A stretch of DNA of 64,000 nucleotides from JAZDRH01 sp047470865 (GCF_047470865.1 NZ_JAZDRH010000008.1:58141-122140); one strand, 5' to 3'; positions 35,267-44,197 are shown, counted from the first letter of the stretch. Notes: a model not told the origin generated them from the sequence alone. A program made the numbers and translations.

Positions 35267-36172
35267 ATGCAAACTGTATTACTGGCATTATGGCCTCTAT
35301 TTGCCTTAATTGGCTTGGGCTATTACTTACAACAACGAAAAATCTATAGCAGTGAGTTTTGGGCTGGAGCAGAACGACTTAATTATTTTATTCTGTTCCC
35401 AGCCTTATTAGTTGGCAGCCTTGCCAAAGCACCATTAGATAACCCTCAACTACCACGCTTAGCCTTAGCTGTTATTTTAGTGGTTACTATTGCATGGATT
35501 ATTTTACAAATTGCCAAACGCTTACTGAAATGGCCTGCCAGCCGTTTTGGGGTTAAAGCTCAGGGCATTATTCGCTTTAATACCTATCTAGGTTTGGCAG
35601 CTGTAAATACATTTTATGGCACCGAAGGCATGGCTATTGCTGCCTTAATTATGGCAGTCTTAGTACCCGCTGGAAATATCACTGCAGTCTGGGCATTATC
35701 GGCACAAAATGGTATCCACTGGCGCCAGCTTTTGATGCCCATTTTGAAAAACCCATTAATTCAATCCTGCATAGTGGGTGTACTAATCAACTTAACAGGC
35801 ATAGGCCTTCCTTTTGGTACAGACGAATTCTTAAAGCTAATGGCCGCCGCAAGTCTACCTTTAGGTCTGCTCTGCATTGGGGCAGCATTACAAACACAAA
35901 CCATTAAAGATGAAGCCAAACCTATTATTATTAATAGCCTATTACGGCTATGCTTGATGCCTTTATGTGCTTACATCATTGCTCGCCTGTTAGGTCTAGA
36001 GCAACTTGAATTGGTTCTACTGGTGATATTTTTTGCCCTACCTACTGCACCTACCGCCTATGTATTAGCCCGTCAGTTAGGCGGTGATAGCCAATTAATG
36101 GCAGGCATTATTACCTTGCAAACCATTTTTGCAGCAATAACGTTGCCTATTATTATCAACCTTTTAAATTAA
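35267..36172 (+). CDS. AEC-family transporter (auxin efflux carrier/malate permease type)
   Basis: A 301-residue, ten-helix carrier of the AEC family: LIGLGYYLQQRKI, LNYFILFPALLVGSLAKAPL, RFNTYLGLAAVNTFYG, ILKNPLIQSCIVGVLINLTG, ASLPLGLLCIGAAL and ALPTAPTAYVLARQLGGD.  Members export or import organic acids or other small molecules; the substrate is unknown. GAGG precedes the ATG, 27 bases after gcvH. Confidence 0.82.
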   Translation: MQTVLLALWPLFALIGLGYYLQQRKIYSSEFWAGAERLNYFILFPALLVGSLAKAPLDNPQLPRLALAVILVVTIAWIILQIAKRLLKWPASRFGVKAQGIIRFNTYLGLAAVNTFYGTEGMAIAALIMAVLVPAGNITAVWALSAQNGIHWRQLLMPILKNPLIQSCIVGVLINLTGIGLPFGTDEFLKLMAAASLPLGLLCIGAALQTQTIKDEAKPIIINSLLRLCLMPLCAYIIARLLGLEQLELVLLVIFFALPTAPTAYVLARQLGGDSQLMAGIITLQTIFAAITLPIIINLLN

Positions 36173-36181
36173 GGAGTTCAC

Positions 36182-36574
36182 ATGCAAGGTAGCTGTTTAT
36201 GTGGCGCGGTCAGCTATGAAGTCGATGAAATTATTAGCATCAAATTTTGTCACTGCCGAACCTGCCAGCTTGCTCAAGGTGCGCCTTATATTGCTGCTGG
36301 TGGCGTAAAACGTGAGCATTTCCGTTGGCTAACTGGCGAATCTTTAGTAACACGTTATGAATCTAGTCCTGGCAAGCATCGTTGTTTTTGCTCACGCTGT
36401 GGCACGCCACTGCTAGCGGATCGCGCTAACTTACCTCACATAGCGCTACGTGTTGTTACACTCAAAGAAGATCCAAAACTACGCCCAACTGAGCATATTT
36501 GGCTAAATGATGACTGCCCTTGGACGTTAGATAGCCCTGACTTACCACGTCACCCTGCATGGCCAACGGTATAA
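36182..36574 (+). CDS. GFA-family zinc protein (CENP-V/GFA domain)
   Basis: A 130-residue Zn-binding protein with the Mss4-like fold: GSCLCGAVSYEV, FCHCRTCQLAQG and HRCFCSRCGTPL give the seven or eight cysteines of this family. GFA was first described as a glutathione-dependent formaldehyde-activating enzyme, but most homologues have no known activity. AAGGAG precedes the ATG, nine bases after the carrier gene, so they are in one operon. Confidence 0.82.
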   Translation: MQGSCLCGAVSYEVDEIISIKFCHCRTCQLAQGAPYIAAGGVKREHFRWLTGESLVTRYESSPGKHRCFCSRCGTPLLADRANLPHIALRVVTLKEDPKLRPTEHIWLNDDCPWTLDSPDLPRHPAWPTV

Positions 36575-36852
36575 AGTTCTCTGCGTTAGTGCATTGGTTA
36601 ACAGCCGAGCAAGGCGGTAGGCAAGTCATACCGCCTCTTAGCACAACCTATTACTGCACTACAGAAGCCTTAGAAGGTAAAGATTCAAGCAACAGTTGGA
36701 GTATCGCTTGCCTTACAGAACAAAGGCATAACCGCACCAGCTTGGTTAGCGCTTGGTTTTTATTTGAAAATGCACCAGACCCAGCTTACTTAAAGTCCTT
36801 TAAATTATATGAAGGTGCTCGCTTAGTGGCTGTGCTTGAGATAATTGACTGA
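36559..36852 (+). CDS. small protein with possible EF-Tu-like beta domain
   Basis: A 97-residue protein starting inside the last codons of the GFA gene (16-base overlap). FSALVHWLTAEQGGRQVIPP.STTYYC and the final WFLFENAPD...GARLVAVLEI resemble small beta-barrel proteins related to the EF-Tu C-terminal domain that occur as orphan or immunity-like genes. The overlap suggests translational coupling. Function unknown. Confidence 0.6.
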   Translation: MANGIKFSALVHWLTAEQGGRQVIPPLSTTYYCTTEALEGKDSSNSWSIACLTEQRHNRTSLVSAWFLFENAPDPAYLKSFKLYEGARLVAVLEIID

Positions 36853-36878
36853 ACTCAAAAGCACTATATACTGTGCCT

Positions 36879-37433
36879 ATGGAAAATAATAAATTTGAAA
36901 AAGCACTATATAACGTATTTAAACAAGCTACAGAACGTTCTTTAGAAGAATACCTACTCGCGCTCTACCAACTACTCCCCAATAGCCCATCAGCGCCCTG
37001 CTCTCATGAGATTTTATTGCAACTATTAGAGCACGCTTTCACTGCGCCTTTTACGCCCTACGCAAACCAATGGGACAAGGTCAAAGTTCCTGTAGATGAT
37101 GATGAGATGGTCTGGCTTAAATTCACCCATCCAGACGTTAAAAACCATGTGTCTAAACCACAGCTTGATTCTAGCCTCGATTACACCAAGCAGGTTATTC
37201 AGTTTCAAGTTAAAGAACTGCATAGTATGCGTGGCAAACAACTCGACAATGAATACCGCTTTTTTGGTATTAGCTCTGACAGTGGACACACATGGTACAA
37301 CTTCACACCTGTTGATAACTTAAGCTGTGGCTTTGCGGGTTTAAGTGACAATCTAGAGGATGAAGAAACGTCTTTTAATATCTCATGGGGTTTTCTTGGG
37401 TTGTGGTTAGAAATGGGCCGTATTTATGAGTAG
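36879..37433 (+). CDS. hypothetical protein
   Basis: A 184-residue soluble protein (if started at the ATG of MENNKF; a GTG two codons earlier is also in frame). The N-terminal half is helical (EKALYNVFKQATERSLEEYLLALYQLL), the C-terminal half beta-rich and aromatic (GISSDSGHTWYNFTPVDNLSCGFAGLSDN). Its end overlaps the kptA start by eight bases. No family recognised; the fold pattern is like that of small immunity or antitoxin-type proteins, which is only a guess. Confidence 0.6.
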   Translation: MENNKFEKALYNVFKQATERSLEEYLLALYQLLPNSPSAPCSHEILLQLLEHAFTAPFTPYANQWDKVKVPVDDDEMVWLKFTHPDVKNHVSKPQLDSSLDYTKQVIQFQVKELHSMRGKQLDNEYRFFGISSDSGHTWYNFTPVDNLSCGFAGLSDNLEDEETSFNISWGFLGLWLEMGRIYE

Positions 37434-37986
37434 CCAGCCCTATAATGCGCTTAAACTCAGCCGTTTTTTAAGTTTAATCTTACGTCATGCCCCCGAATCT
37501 ATTGGTTTAGAACTTGATAGCCAAGGCTGGGCTAAGATTAGCCAGCTACTCCCACTACTTAAAAAACGAGGTTTTAACCTCAGCTTTAACGAATTAGCGT
37601 CTATTGTTCAGAGCAACAATAAACAACGTTTCATTATAAGCGAGGATAAGCAAAAAATTCGTGCCAACCAAGGCCACTCTATTCCCATCGACCTTGGTTA
37701 CGCAGAACAAAAGCCACCAGCCATTTTATTGCATGGCACTGCAACACGCTTTATTGAAAGCATTTTCCAGCAAGGCTTAACCAAGCAAAAACGCCACCAT
37801 GCTCACTTATCCACTGACTTATCCACAGCCGTCAGTGTAGGTAAACGCTATGGCAAAGCCGTCATTCTATGTATTGATGCGCAAACAATGTACGAGCATG
37901 GTTATCGTTTTTATCTTTCCACTAATGGCGTTTGGCTAACCGAGCAAGTGCCCGTAGACTATATTTCCTATTATGACGCCAGATAA
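37426..37986 (+). CDS. kptA: RNA 2'-phosphotransferase KptA/Tpt1
   Basis: A 186-residue enzyme that removes an internal RNA 2'-phosphate with NAD+, giving ADP-ribose 1'',2''-cyclic phosphate. The N-terminal winged helix has LSRFLSLILRHAPESIGLELDSQGWAKI, with the catalytic Arg-His pair. The NAD-binding part shows IRANQGHSIPIDLGY, LLHGTATRFIESIFQQGL, HAHLSTDLSTAVSVGKRYGKAV and WLTEQVPVDYI. All four residues of the R-H-R-R tetrad appear present. It overlaps both neighbours. Eukaryotic Tpt1 finishes tRNA splicing; the bacterial role is unknown. Confidence 0.92.
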   Translation: MSSQPYNALKLSRFLSLILRHAPESIGLELDSQGWAKISQLLPLLKKRGFNLSFNELASIVQSNNKQRFIISEDKQKIRANQGHSIPIDLGYAEQKPPAILLHGTATRFIESIFQQGLTKQKRHHAHLSTDLSTAVSVGKRYGKAVILCIDAQTMYEHGYRFYLSTNGVWLTEQVPVDYISYYDAR

Positions 37987-38539
37987 ATTAAACCTACTCA
38001 TTAGCGCTTTAGACGCCCAAGGTGTGGTTTTTATTAAAGGTCTATCAGACGCTGAAATAATAGCAATTGAAGCCACTTTTGATCTTTGCTTCCCCGACGA
38101 CTTAAAAGCCTTCTTACAAGCGGCACTTCCCGTTTCCCCAAGCTTTGTGAATTGGCGAGCAGCACTTAAATCTCCCAAAATAGTCTTAGATCGCTTAAGC
38201 ATGCCTTTAGAAAGTCTATTATTTGACGTAAGAAAAAACAGCTTTTGGTTAAATATGTGGGGAGAAAAGCCAAGCCTTTTCGCTGAGCAAGCACATATTG
38301 TGACGACACACTACGCAAGCTACCCTAAGCTCATTCCTATTTACTCACATCGTTTTATGCCTTGCACACCGAGCAGTGCAGGTAATCCAGTTTTCTCTAT
38401 GATGGGTACAGATATTATTTATTATGGAACAAATCTATATAATTATTTAATTAATGAATTTTATTTAACCCTAGAAAAAGACAACAACCTCACTAAAACT
38501 ATTCCGTTTTGGTCTCAACTAGTAGAACTAAATACCTAA
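37973..38539 (+). CDS. SUKH (SMI1/KNR4)-like protein
   Basis: A 188-residue protein overlapping the end of kptA by 14 bases. GLSDAEIIAIEATFDLCFPDDLKAFLQAALPVSPSFVNWR is the N-terminal pattern of SUKH proteins (E...G..FP.DL..FL.....P....F..W), many of which are immunity proteins against secreted toxins. No toxin gene is visible nearby. The end of the gene is A+T-rich, as is the spacer after it. Confidence 0.75.
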   Translation: MTPDKLNLLISALDAQGVVFIKGLSDAEIIAIEATFDLCFPDDLKAFLQAALPVSPSFVNWRAALKSPKIVLDRLSMPLESLLFDVRKNSFWLNMWGEKPSLFAEQAHIVTTHYASYPKLIPIYSHRFMPCTPSSAGNPVFSMMGTDIIYYGTNLYNYLINEFYLTLEKDNNLTKTIPFWSQLVELNT

Positions 38540-38750
38540 TTTTTGTTAATTAATGCATATATAAAATACCATCCAATCGACAAATTTAAATCTCGCCTCT
38601 ATTAATACAAAAAATATTTTCTTAATCTCGTGTCCGTGAACCTATTAACAACTTAATTTTTATCACCTGATATCATCCGCACGCTTTTTTAGTTGTTATG
38701 CAGTCGCTAAAAGCTTAAGGAATCACATTAGAATAATTCAGGATAGATTT

Positions 38751-39547
38751 ATGCCGCATGCAGACTGCTTAATTATTTGGATAACAGGCGCATCTAGTGG
38801 AATTGGCTTGGCTCTAGCTAAACAGTTTGCAGAGCAGAACGTTGTTGTCATTTTAAGTGCACGTCGTGAAGCAGAGCTTGAAAATGTTCGCCAACAATTA
38901 AAAAACCCAAATCGTCATATGGTATTGCCGCTGGATATCACAGATAGCGCTGCCCTAGTTAAAGCAACCTCTAAAGTAATTCAAGAATATGGGCGTATTG
39001 ACTACCTAATTAACAATGCAGGGGTTAGCCAGCGTGCGTTAATTTTTGAAACCACTGAAAAAACCGATCGACAACTCATGGAAATAGGCTATTTCGCACC
39101 TGTTAACTTAACCCGCTGCGTACTGCCTTTCATGGAGCGTCAAGGTAGCGGCAAAGTTGTCTTTGTCTCCAGCGTAGCCGGTTTACTTGGAACACAATAC
39201 AGAGCTAGCTATTCTGCTGCCAAAGCCGCTATTCATATGTGGGCAAACAGCTTACGTGCAGAGTATGCAACCAAAGGTATAAAAGTGGCGGTATCTTTCC
39301 AGGCTTTGTAAAATCAAATGTATCTGTTGCAGCACTGACTGGCGATGGCACCCCGCTTGGCTCAATGGATGACGCACAAGCAAATGCCATGAGTTGTGAA
39401 AGTTTCGCCCAGAAAGCTATTCATGCGTTGAAAAATGATAAGGAATATATTGTTATTGGCGGTCTTAAAGAACGCTTAGGCGTACTTGTATCGCGCCTAA
39501 GCCCTAGCTTACTTTACCGCCTTATCCAACGTAGCAAGGTCCGTTAA
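38751..39547 (+). pseudogene. short-chain dehydrogenase/reductase, frameshifted
   Basis: The first frame (38751-39311) encodes an SDR with ITGASSGIGLALAKQ, LINNAGVSQRA, VSSVAGLLGTQYRASYSAAKAA (catalytic Ser, Tyr, Lys) and then LRAEYATKGIKVAV, followed by an unrelated SFQAL and stop. The expected continuation, IFPGFVKSNVSVAALTG and on to LYRLIQRSKVR, is intact in another frame to 39547. One base seems missing near 39291-39294, in GCGGTATC. Either a recent mutation or a sequencing error; apart from this the gene looks complete. Confidence 0.85.
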
Positions 39548-39552
39548 ACAGA

Positions 39553-40065
39553 TTAAACTCGCTGCCAAACCTCAAATGTATAGGCTGGTAAACTTTCCCT
39601 TGCGGGATAACTTTCTGCTTCTAGCTGATGCCATTGCTGCTCATCTAACTCAGGAAAAAAAGCATCACCCTCACACGTCATATGAATACGCGTGCGATAG
39701 ACTCTATCCACTATAGGTAATGCTTGTTGATATAATTGAGCGCCACCGATGATCATAACCTCATCAACAGCTTGTTGTTGCGCCCACATTTGGGCTCTCT
39801 GGCATGCTTGCTTTAAATCAGCAAAAACTTCAGCACCTTCCAAAGTAAGATCAACCTGACGGCTAACCACAATATTTAAACGACTAGGCAAAGGTCGCCC
39901 TAGCGACTCCCAGGTTTTACGTCCCATAATCACAGGTTTGCCTAGTGTGCGACGTTTAAAGTATTTTAGATCTTCTGGCAAATGCCATGGCATTTTGTTA
40001 TTTAGCCCTATCACATTGTTTTCAGTAGTGGCTACAATTAGCGCTAACGGCAATTTATGACTCAT
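39553..40065 (-). CDS. folA: dihydrofolate reductase
   Basis: A 170-residue FolA: LALIVATTENNVIGLNNKMPWHLPEDLKYFKRRTLGKPVIMGRKTWESLGRPLPSRLNIV at the N-terminus and EVMIIGGAQLYQQALPIVDRVYRT later. The catalytic acid (PEDL, Glu where E. coli has Asp) and the NADPH-binding GRKTWESLGRPLP are present. It reduces dihydrofolate with NADPH for thymidylate, purine and methionine synthesis. Convergent with the broken SDR gene. Confidence 0.96.
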   Translation of the reverse strand: MSHKLPLALIVATTENNVIGLNNKMPWHLPEDLKYFKRRTLGKPVIMGRKTWESLGRPLPSRLNIVVSRQVDLTLEGAEVFADLKQACQRAQMWAQQQAVDEVMIIGGAQLYQQALPIVDRVYRTRIHMTCEGDAFFPELDEQQWHQLEAESYPARESLPAYTFEVWQRV

Positions 40066-40123
40066 AATTACAACCTGAATATTTAAACCTAAGCCGCATC
40101 ATACTGGAAAAGTACGAGGTAAC

Positions 40124-41503
40124 GTGACTAAACCACTCACCCAGCTTGAAACTCAGTGGCTCTGTGAGGCAGTTCGCCTACGAGAGGAACAGACTGGTAT
40201 CTTAGAAGATAGCCAAGCCTGTCGACAAGCCATAGCCCAAGCGTCTACGCTGCAGCAGCGCATAGCGTTAAGAGCACTCTTGCTGGCTCAACGTGACGGG
40301 CTGACACAAGCCCTGCAACAGTGGTTACAAGGTGCAAGGTTAGCATCATGGTTAATGATATTGTTAGCGCTTCTTACAGGTATTGGCTTAGCCAAGGCCG
40401 CACTATTTGATAACACTCAGGTTAATATATTTTGGACTATAGGTTGCTTGTTAGGTCTGAACTTTCTTAGCCTTATCTTGTGGAGCATGAATTTTACTTT
40501 ATCAAACAACAGTACTGATTCTCTTGCCCAGTTATGGCTCTGGCTTAGTGGCAAGCTCGCACGTGATGCCAAATCTCTCCAACTTGCTCCTGCACTATTA
40601 CTTTTATTACAACGTCATTATGCTTTGCGCTGGGGCATTGGTCGCATTATTCATGGCTGGTGGTGTTTAGCATTACTGAGTAGCCTAATAACAGTTCTGC
40701 TTCTACTAAGCACTAAACGCTATGGCTTTGTCTGGGAGTCAACCATTATTGCAAGCGATAGCTTTGTTTGGCTTGTGAATACATTAGGATATTTACCCAG
40801 CCTGCTCGGCTTTGCTGTCCCCTCTGCTGAACTCATTGCACACAGTGGACAAAGTATACAAATTGAAGAAACCGCACGCCATGCTTGGGCCAGTTGGTTA
40901 GTTGGAGCACTGGTTATTTATGGCCTACTTCCCCGCATGCTGCTCTGGTTAATTTGCCAGTGGCGCTGGCTACACACTACTCAGCACATACAGATCAATC
41001 CGAATTTGCCTACTTGGCTAGAATTAGCACAACGCCTAATGCCATCAAGCGAGCGCATGGGCGTAATAGATCAAGCACCAAAAAAAATTATTCGCAGCGT
41101 TTCAGGTGTGGGAAACCAGAATAACTATACTAATTTAATAGCCTCAATCGAGATTGATCCTGTTCGTCAATGGTCCGTGGAAAGCGCAGCGGCACATAAC
41201 GCTGGCGCTCTTGATACACGTGAACAACGTCAACTATTACTAGATCAATTAAGCCTGACTCCAGTGCAACGTTTGCTAATTATATGTGATCCTTTACGAT
41301 CAGTAGACCGCAGTACACTCAACCTGATAGCAGAACTCTCACATTATGCTGCACAGACACGCGTTTGGTTGCTAGAAGCACCCTCAGGATATCAGTTAGA
41401 TGCAGACCGTCTTGATGACTGGCAAAAATCACTTGATAAACTAGGTATACAAAACAGCACACACTCTCTTTTATCTTGGCTGGAACATGGTTATGACGTC
41501 TAA
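40124..41503 (+). CDS. DUF2868-type membrane protein, partner of the next GTPase
   Basis: A 459-residue protein with four or five membrane helices (about residues 70-95, 100-125, 180-200, 212-235, 258-280) and a soluble C-terminal half. It starts with GTG at 40124 after GAGGTAAC. The gene overlaps the following GTPase by 17 bases. DUF2868 and DUF3482 proteins commonly occur as an adjacent pair; the membrane protein and the GTPase probably work together, but the process is unknown. Confidence 0.78.
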   Translation: MTKPLTQLETQWLCEAVRLREEQTGILEDSQACRQAIAQASTLQQRIALRALLLAQRDGLTQALQQWLQGARLASWLMILLALLTGIGLAKAALFDNTQVNIFWTIGCLLGLNFLSLILWSMNFTLSNNSTDSLAQLWLWLSGKLARDAKSLQLAPALLLLLQRHYALRWGIGRIIHGWWCLALLSSLITVLLLLSTKRYGFVWESTIIASDSFVWLVNTLGYLPSLLGFAVPSAELIAHSGQSIQIEETARHAWASWLVGALVIYGLLPRMLLWLICQWRWLHTTQHIQINPNLPTWLELAQRLMPSSERMGVIDQAPKKIIRSVSGVGNQNNYTNLIASIEIDPVRQWSVESAAAHNAGALDTREQRQLLLDQLSLTPVQRLLIICDPLRSVDRSTLNLIAELSHYAAQTRVWLLEAPSGYQLDADRLDDWQKSLDKLGIQNSTHSLLSWLEHGYDV

Positions 41504-42872
41504 TTCACCATTAAAGCTTGCCGTTGTTGGTCATACCAATGTAGGTAAGACCTCATTAATGCGCACCTTAACCCGTGATGTTGATTTTGGACAAATAGCC
41601 CAAACCGCCAGTACAACCCGTCATGTTGAAGGTGCTCGCTTGTTTGTACAAGGGCAGATAGTGCTTGAGCTTTATGATACCCCTGGCCTAGAAGATCCCA
41701 TTGCGTTATACGATTATTTAGAACGCTTAAAACCCAACACAGATAGGCCAGATGGCCCTACTCAAATCAGCATTTTTTTAAAGACCAGCGAGTCAAAACA
41801 ACGCTTTGAGCAAGAAGGTAAAGTGCTTCAACAGCTACTCGCCAGTGATGCTGGGCTTTATGTTATTGACGCACGCGAACCTGTTTTAAGCAAATACCGT
41901 GACGAACTTGCCATACTCGCCATGTGTGGAAAACCTTTACTGCCCGTTTTAAACTTTATTCATGCGCCCGAGCAGCGTGAGCATGAATGGCGAGAGGTGC
42001 TAGCCCGTGTTGGTCTACACGCCCATGTGCGCTTTGATACTGTTGCCCCACCTATTGATGGGGAAAAGCGTCTATATGATAACTTAGGTATCTTGCTTGA
42101 AAACTACCGCCCAGAGTTAGAACGCCTAATAACTGACCATCAACAACAAGTAAAACAACGCCGTGAAACAGGATATCAACTTGTAGCCGAGCTTCTTATT
42201 GACGTGGCCGCCTGTCGTCGCAGCACAAACGACAATAATAGCAAACAAACTATTCAAGACATGCATGAATCCGTACGCAAGCGTGAACAACGCTGTGTGG
42301 AGGCTTTACTACGTCTGTATGCTTTTCGGCGTGATGATGTCACAGCCACAGATCTACCCTTACAAAATGGCCGCTGGGGGGATGACCTATTTAACCCTGC
42401 CAGTCTTAAGCACATGGGAATTAAGCTAGGCAGTGGTATGGCCGCCGGTGCTGCGGCCGGGGCGGGTATTGACCTTTTAACAGGGGGAGCATCATTAGGC
42501 GCGGCAACCGTTCTTGGCGCTCTAATCGGCGGCACAACCCAAACCATTCGAAAATACGGTAATCGCCTAAAACTTAAACTGCAAGGACACCGAGAATTAA
42601 GCGTTGAAGATAATATTTTACGCTTATTAGCTTTACGGCAGCAGTGGCTATTACAAGCCTTAGAACAGCGCGGGCATGCTGCACTGAATAAATTAGAGGT
42701 GGTGATTCCTAATGACCATCAATGGCGTGAAGGCAAACTACCTACAGCTGTTGAAAATGCCCGTGCTTTCCCTGAGTGGTCCTGCTTAAATCCTGCATTC
42801 AATCCACAGGACACAGAGCGTTTAATGAGCATTCAAAGTTTACAACAAGCTTTACTGCAAAAACCCACGTAA
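41487..42872 (+). CDS. DUF3482-type GTPase (Era/TrmE-like G domain)
   Basis: A 461-residue GTPase. G1 is GHTNVGKTS near residue 14, G3 is DTPGLED, and G4 is degenerate (VLNFIHA where NKxD is usual). The C-terminal half, DUF3482-like, has a Gly/Ala-rich stretch GSGMAAGAAAGAGIDLLTGG that could enter a membrane. Coupled to the membrane protein 40124..41503. Function unknown. Confidence 0.82.
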   Translation: MVMTSNSPLKLAVVGHTNVGKTSLMRTLTRDVDFGQIAQTASTTRHVEGARLFVQGQIVLELYDTPGLEDPIALYDYLERLKPNTDRPDGPTQISIFLKTSESKQRFEQEGKVLQQLLASDAGLYVIDAREPVLSKYRDELAILAMCGKPLLPVLNFIHAPEQREHEWREVLARVGLHAHVRFDTVAPPIDGEKRLYDNLGILLENYRPELERLITDHQQQVKQRRETGYQLVAELLIDVAACRRSTNDNNSKQTIQDMHESVRKREQRCVEALLRLYAFRRDDVTATDLPLQNGRWGDDLFNPASLKHMGIKLGSGMAAGAAAGAGIDLLTGGASLGAATVLGALIGGTTQTIRKYGNRLKLKLQGHRELSVEDNILRLLALRQQWLLQALEQRGHAALNKLEVVIPNDHQWREGKLPTAVENARAFPEWSCLNPAFNPQDTERLMSIQSLQQALLQKPT

Positions 42873-42885
42873 ACAAAAATGTTCA

Positions 42886-43536
42886 TTATGATTTATGAAG
42901 TTTTTCGTTCCAGACGCGATAGAGGATTGGCTTTTTCCGTATTAATTTAGTAACAGCATACTTATCTATAGCACTGTTATTATCTAATAAGGTGCTTTTG
43001 ATTTCCAAAACAAATTTCATTTTTAAATTATATTTATTTATTTTATTTAAAAGATTAGCTTTAATATCTTCGTCACTTTTAATTTTACTTTTACTTTTAA
43101 ATAAAGTGGATAAAAAATTATCCTTCCTATTTAAAAAGTAATTAAGCTCGCTTTGATATTTAGCGATTCTGCGATTAATTTTACGCTCTAAACGGCTGAC
43201 CTTCTCTGCGATGACAGATTGCTCTTTAGCCAAACTAGTCCGATAGAGCCTATTGAGCTCATCTCTACTTAATGCCATGAGTCGCTGTGCTTCACTATTT
43301 TCAAGCTTGTTTAATTCTGGGCTAGCAACAATGCGGCCCACTCTATTTTTCACCTGCCCAAAGACATTTACAATTAACAAATGAGCACTACCCTGCCCAG
43401 TTGCTAATTGTTTTTCTAAATATTTTGCAGCTTCTATATTTAACTCAGTATTTAAAGCAGCTACAACTTTACTGTCCGTATAGCCTTTCGACTTTAGCTG
43501 AGTTATAAGATCGCTATTTATATATTCTTTATACAT
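42886..43536 (-). CDS. Lys-rich helical protein, orphan
   Basis: A 216-residue, strongly basic, helical protein; residues about 90-200 are likely a long coiled coil (RTSLAKEQSVIAEKVSRLERKINRRIAKYQSELNYFLNRKDN). No motif recognised. Its DNA is visibly richer in A+T than the neighbouring housekeeping genes, so it may be a recent acquisition. The flanking genes are conserved, so it looks like a single-gene insertion. Confidence 0.55.
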   Translation of the reverse strand: MYKEYINSDLITQLKSKGYTDSKVVAALNTELNIEAAKYLEKQLATGQGSAHLLIVNVFGQVKNRVGRIVASPELNKLENSEAQRLMALSRDELNRLYRTSLAKEQSVIAEKVSRLERKINRRIAKYQSELNYFLNRKDNFLSTLFKSKSKIKSDEDIKANLLNKINKYNLKMKFVLEIKSTLLDNNSAIDKYAVTKLIRKKPILYRVWNEKLHKS

Positions 43537-43693
43537 AAAATATTTTATATTTTTCTAAATAATTTAAAAACTCAAGACTATGCTTAGCTATTATAAGCCT
43601 CTTTTATTATTTTATCAGAGCAAATTTTCGAGAAATCTATTGCAAATATTTCAAAAAATTAAATATTATATATTTCAATATATACTTGAATTA

Positions 43694-43711
43694 AAGGCGC
43701 TACTGCGCCTT
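43694..43711 (-). terminator. terminator of bfr
   Basis: A 7-bp stem AAGGCGC/GCGCCTT with a 4-base loop, extended outward by AATT pairs after one mismatch. It lies just past the bfr stop and is followed on the minus strand by TTTAATTC. Confidence 0.75.
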
Positions 43712-43714
43712 CAA

Positions 43715-44197
43715 TTAATGTGCAGCCTCTTCGCCCATCTTAGTTTGTAGGTAGTTTTGCAAGCCTACATCTTTAACTAGATTTAACTCTGTCTCAATCT
43801 GATCAATATGCTCTTCTTGGTCCTCAAGAATTTCCTCAAGTAAGTCACGGCTAACGTAATCTTGTTTAGTTTCGCAAAGTGCAATGGTGCTTACCAGCTG
43901 ATCACGAACTTGATGTGCTAACGCTAAATCACACTTTAAAATTTCATTTGTGTCTTCACCTATACGTAATTTTCCAAGATCTTGTAAATTCGGTAGGCCT
44001 TCAAGAAATAAAATACGCGCAATAAGATCATCGGCATTTTTCATTTCACGGATTGATTCTTTATAGTCCCACTTCGCAAGGACATTTAGCCCCCAATCCT
44101 GATACATACGTGAATGTAAAAAGTATTGATTAATTGCTATAAGTTGGTTGCCTAGCACTTTATTGAGTTGTGCTATGACGTCGCGATCGCCTTGCAT
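43715..44197 (-). CDS. bfr: bacterioferritin subunit, haem-type with degenerate ferroxidase site
   Basis: A 160-residue bacterioferritin, collinear with E. coli Bfr. Met52, the haem ligand, is kept (EMKNADDLIARILFLEGLPN). Of the six ferroxidase ligands only Glu51 and His130 remain; positions 18, 54, 94 and 127 are Gln, Asn, Ala and Gln. Such subunits (Bfr-alpha in P. putida) bind haem and combine with a second subunit that has the active ferroxidase centre. The start at 44197 follows GAGG; the frame is open for 25 more codons upstream. bfd lies 92 bases upstream. Confidence 0.92.
   Translation of the reverse strand: MQGDRDVIAQLNKVLGNQLIAINQYFLHSRMYQDWGLNVLAKWDYKESIREMKNADDLIARILFLEGLPNLQDLGKLRIGEDTNEILKCDLALAHQVRDQLVSTIALCETKQDYVSRDLLEEILEDQEEHIDQIETELNLVKDVGLQNYLQTKMGEEAAH

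Noticed and set aside
39239..39547. A separate 102-residue protein downstream of the SDR gene
   Set aside because: From residue 14 on it is the missing C-terminus of the SDR; the first residues overlap the SDR in another frame, so it is one frameshifted gene.
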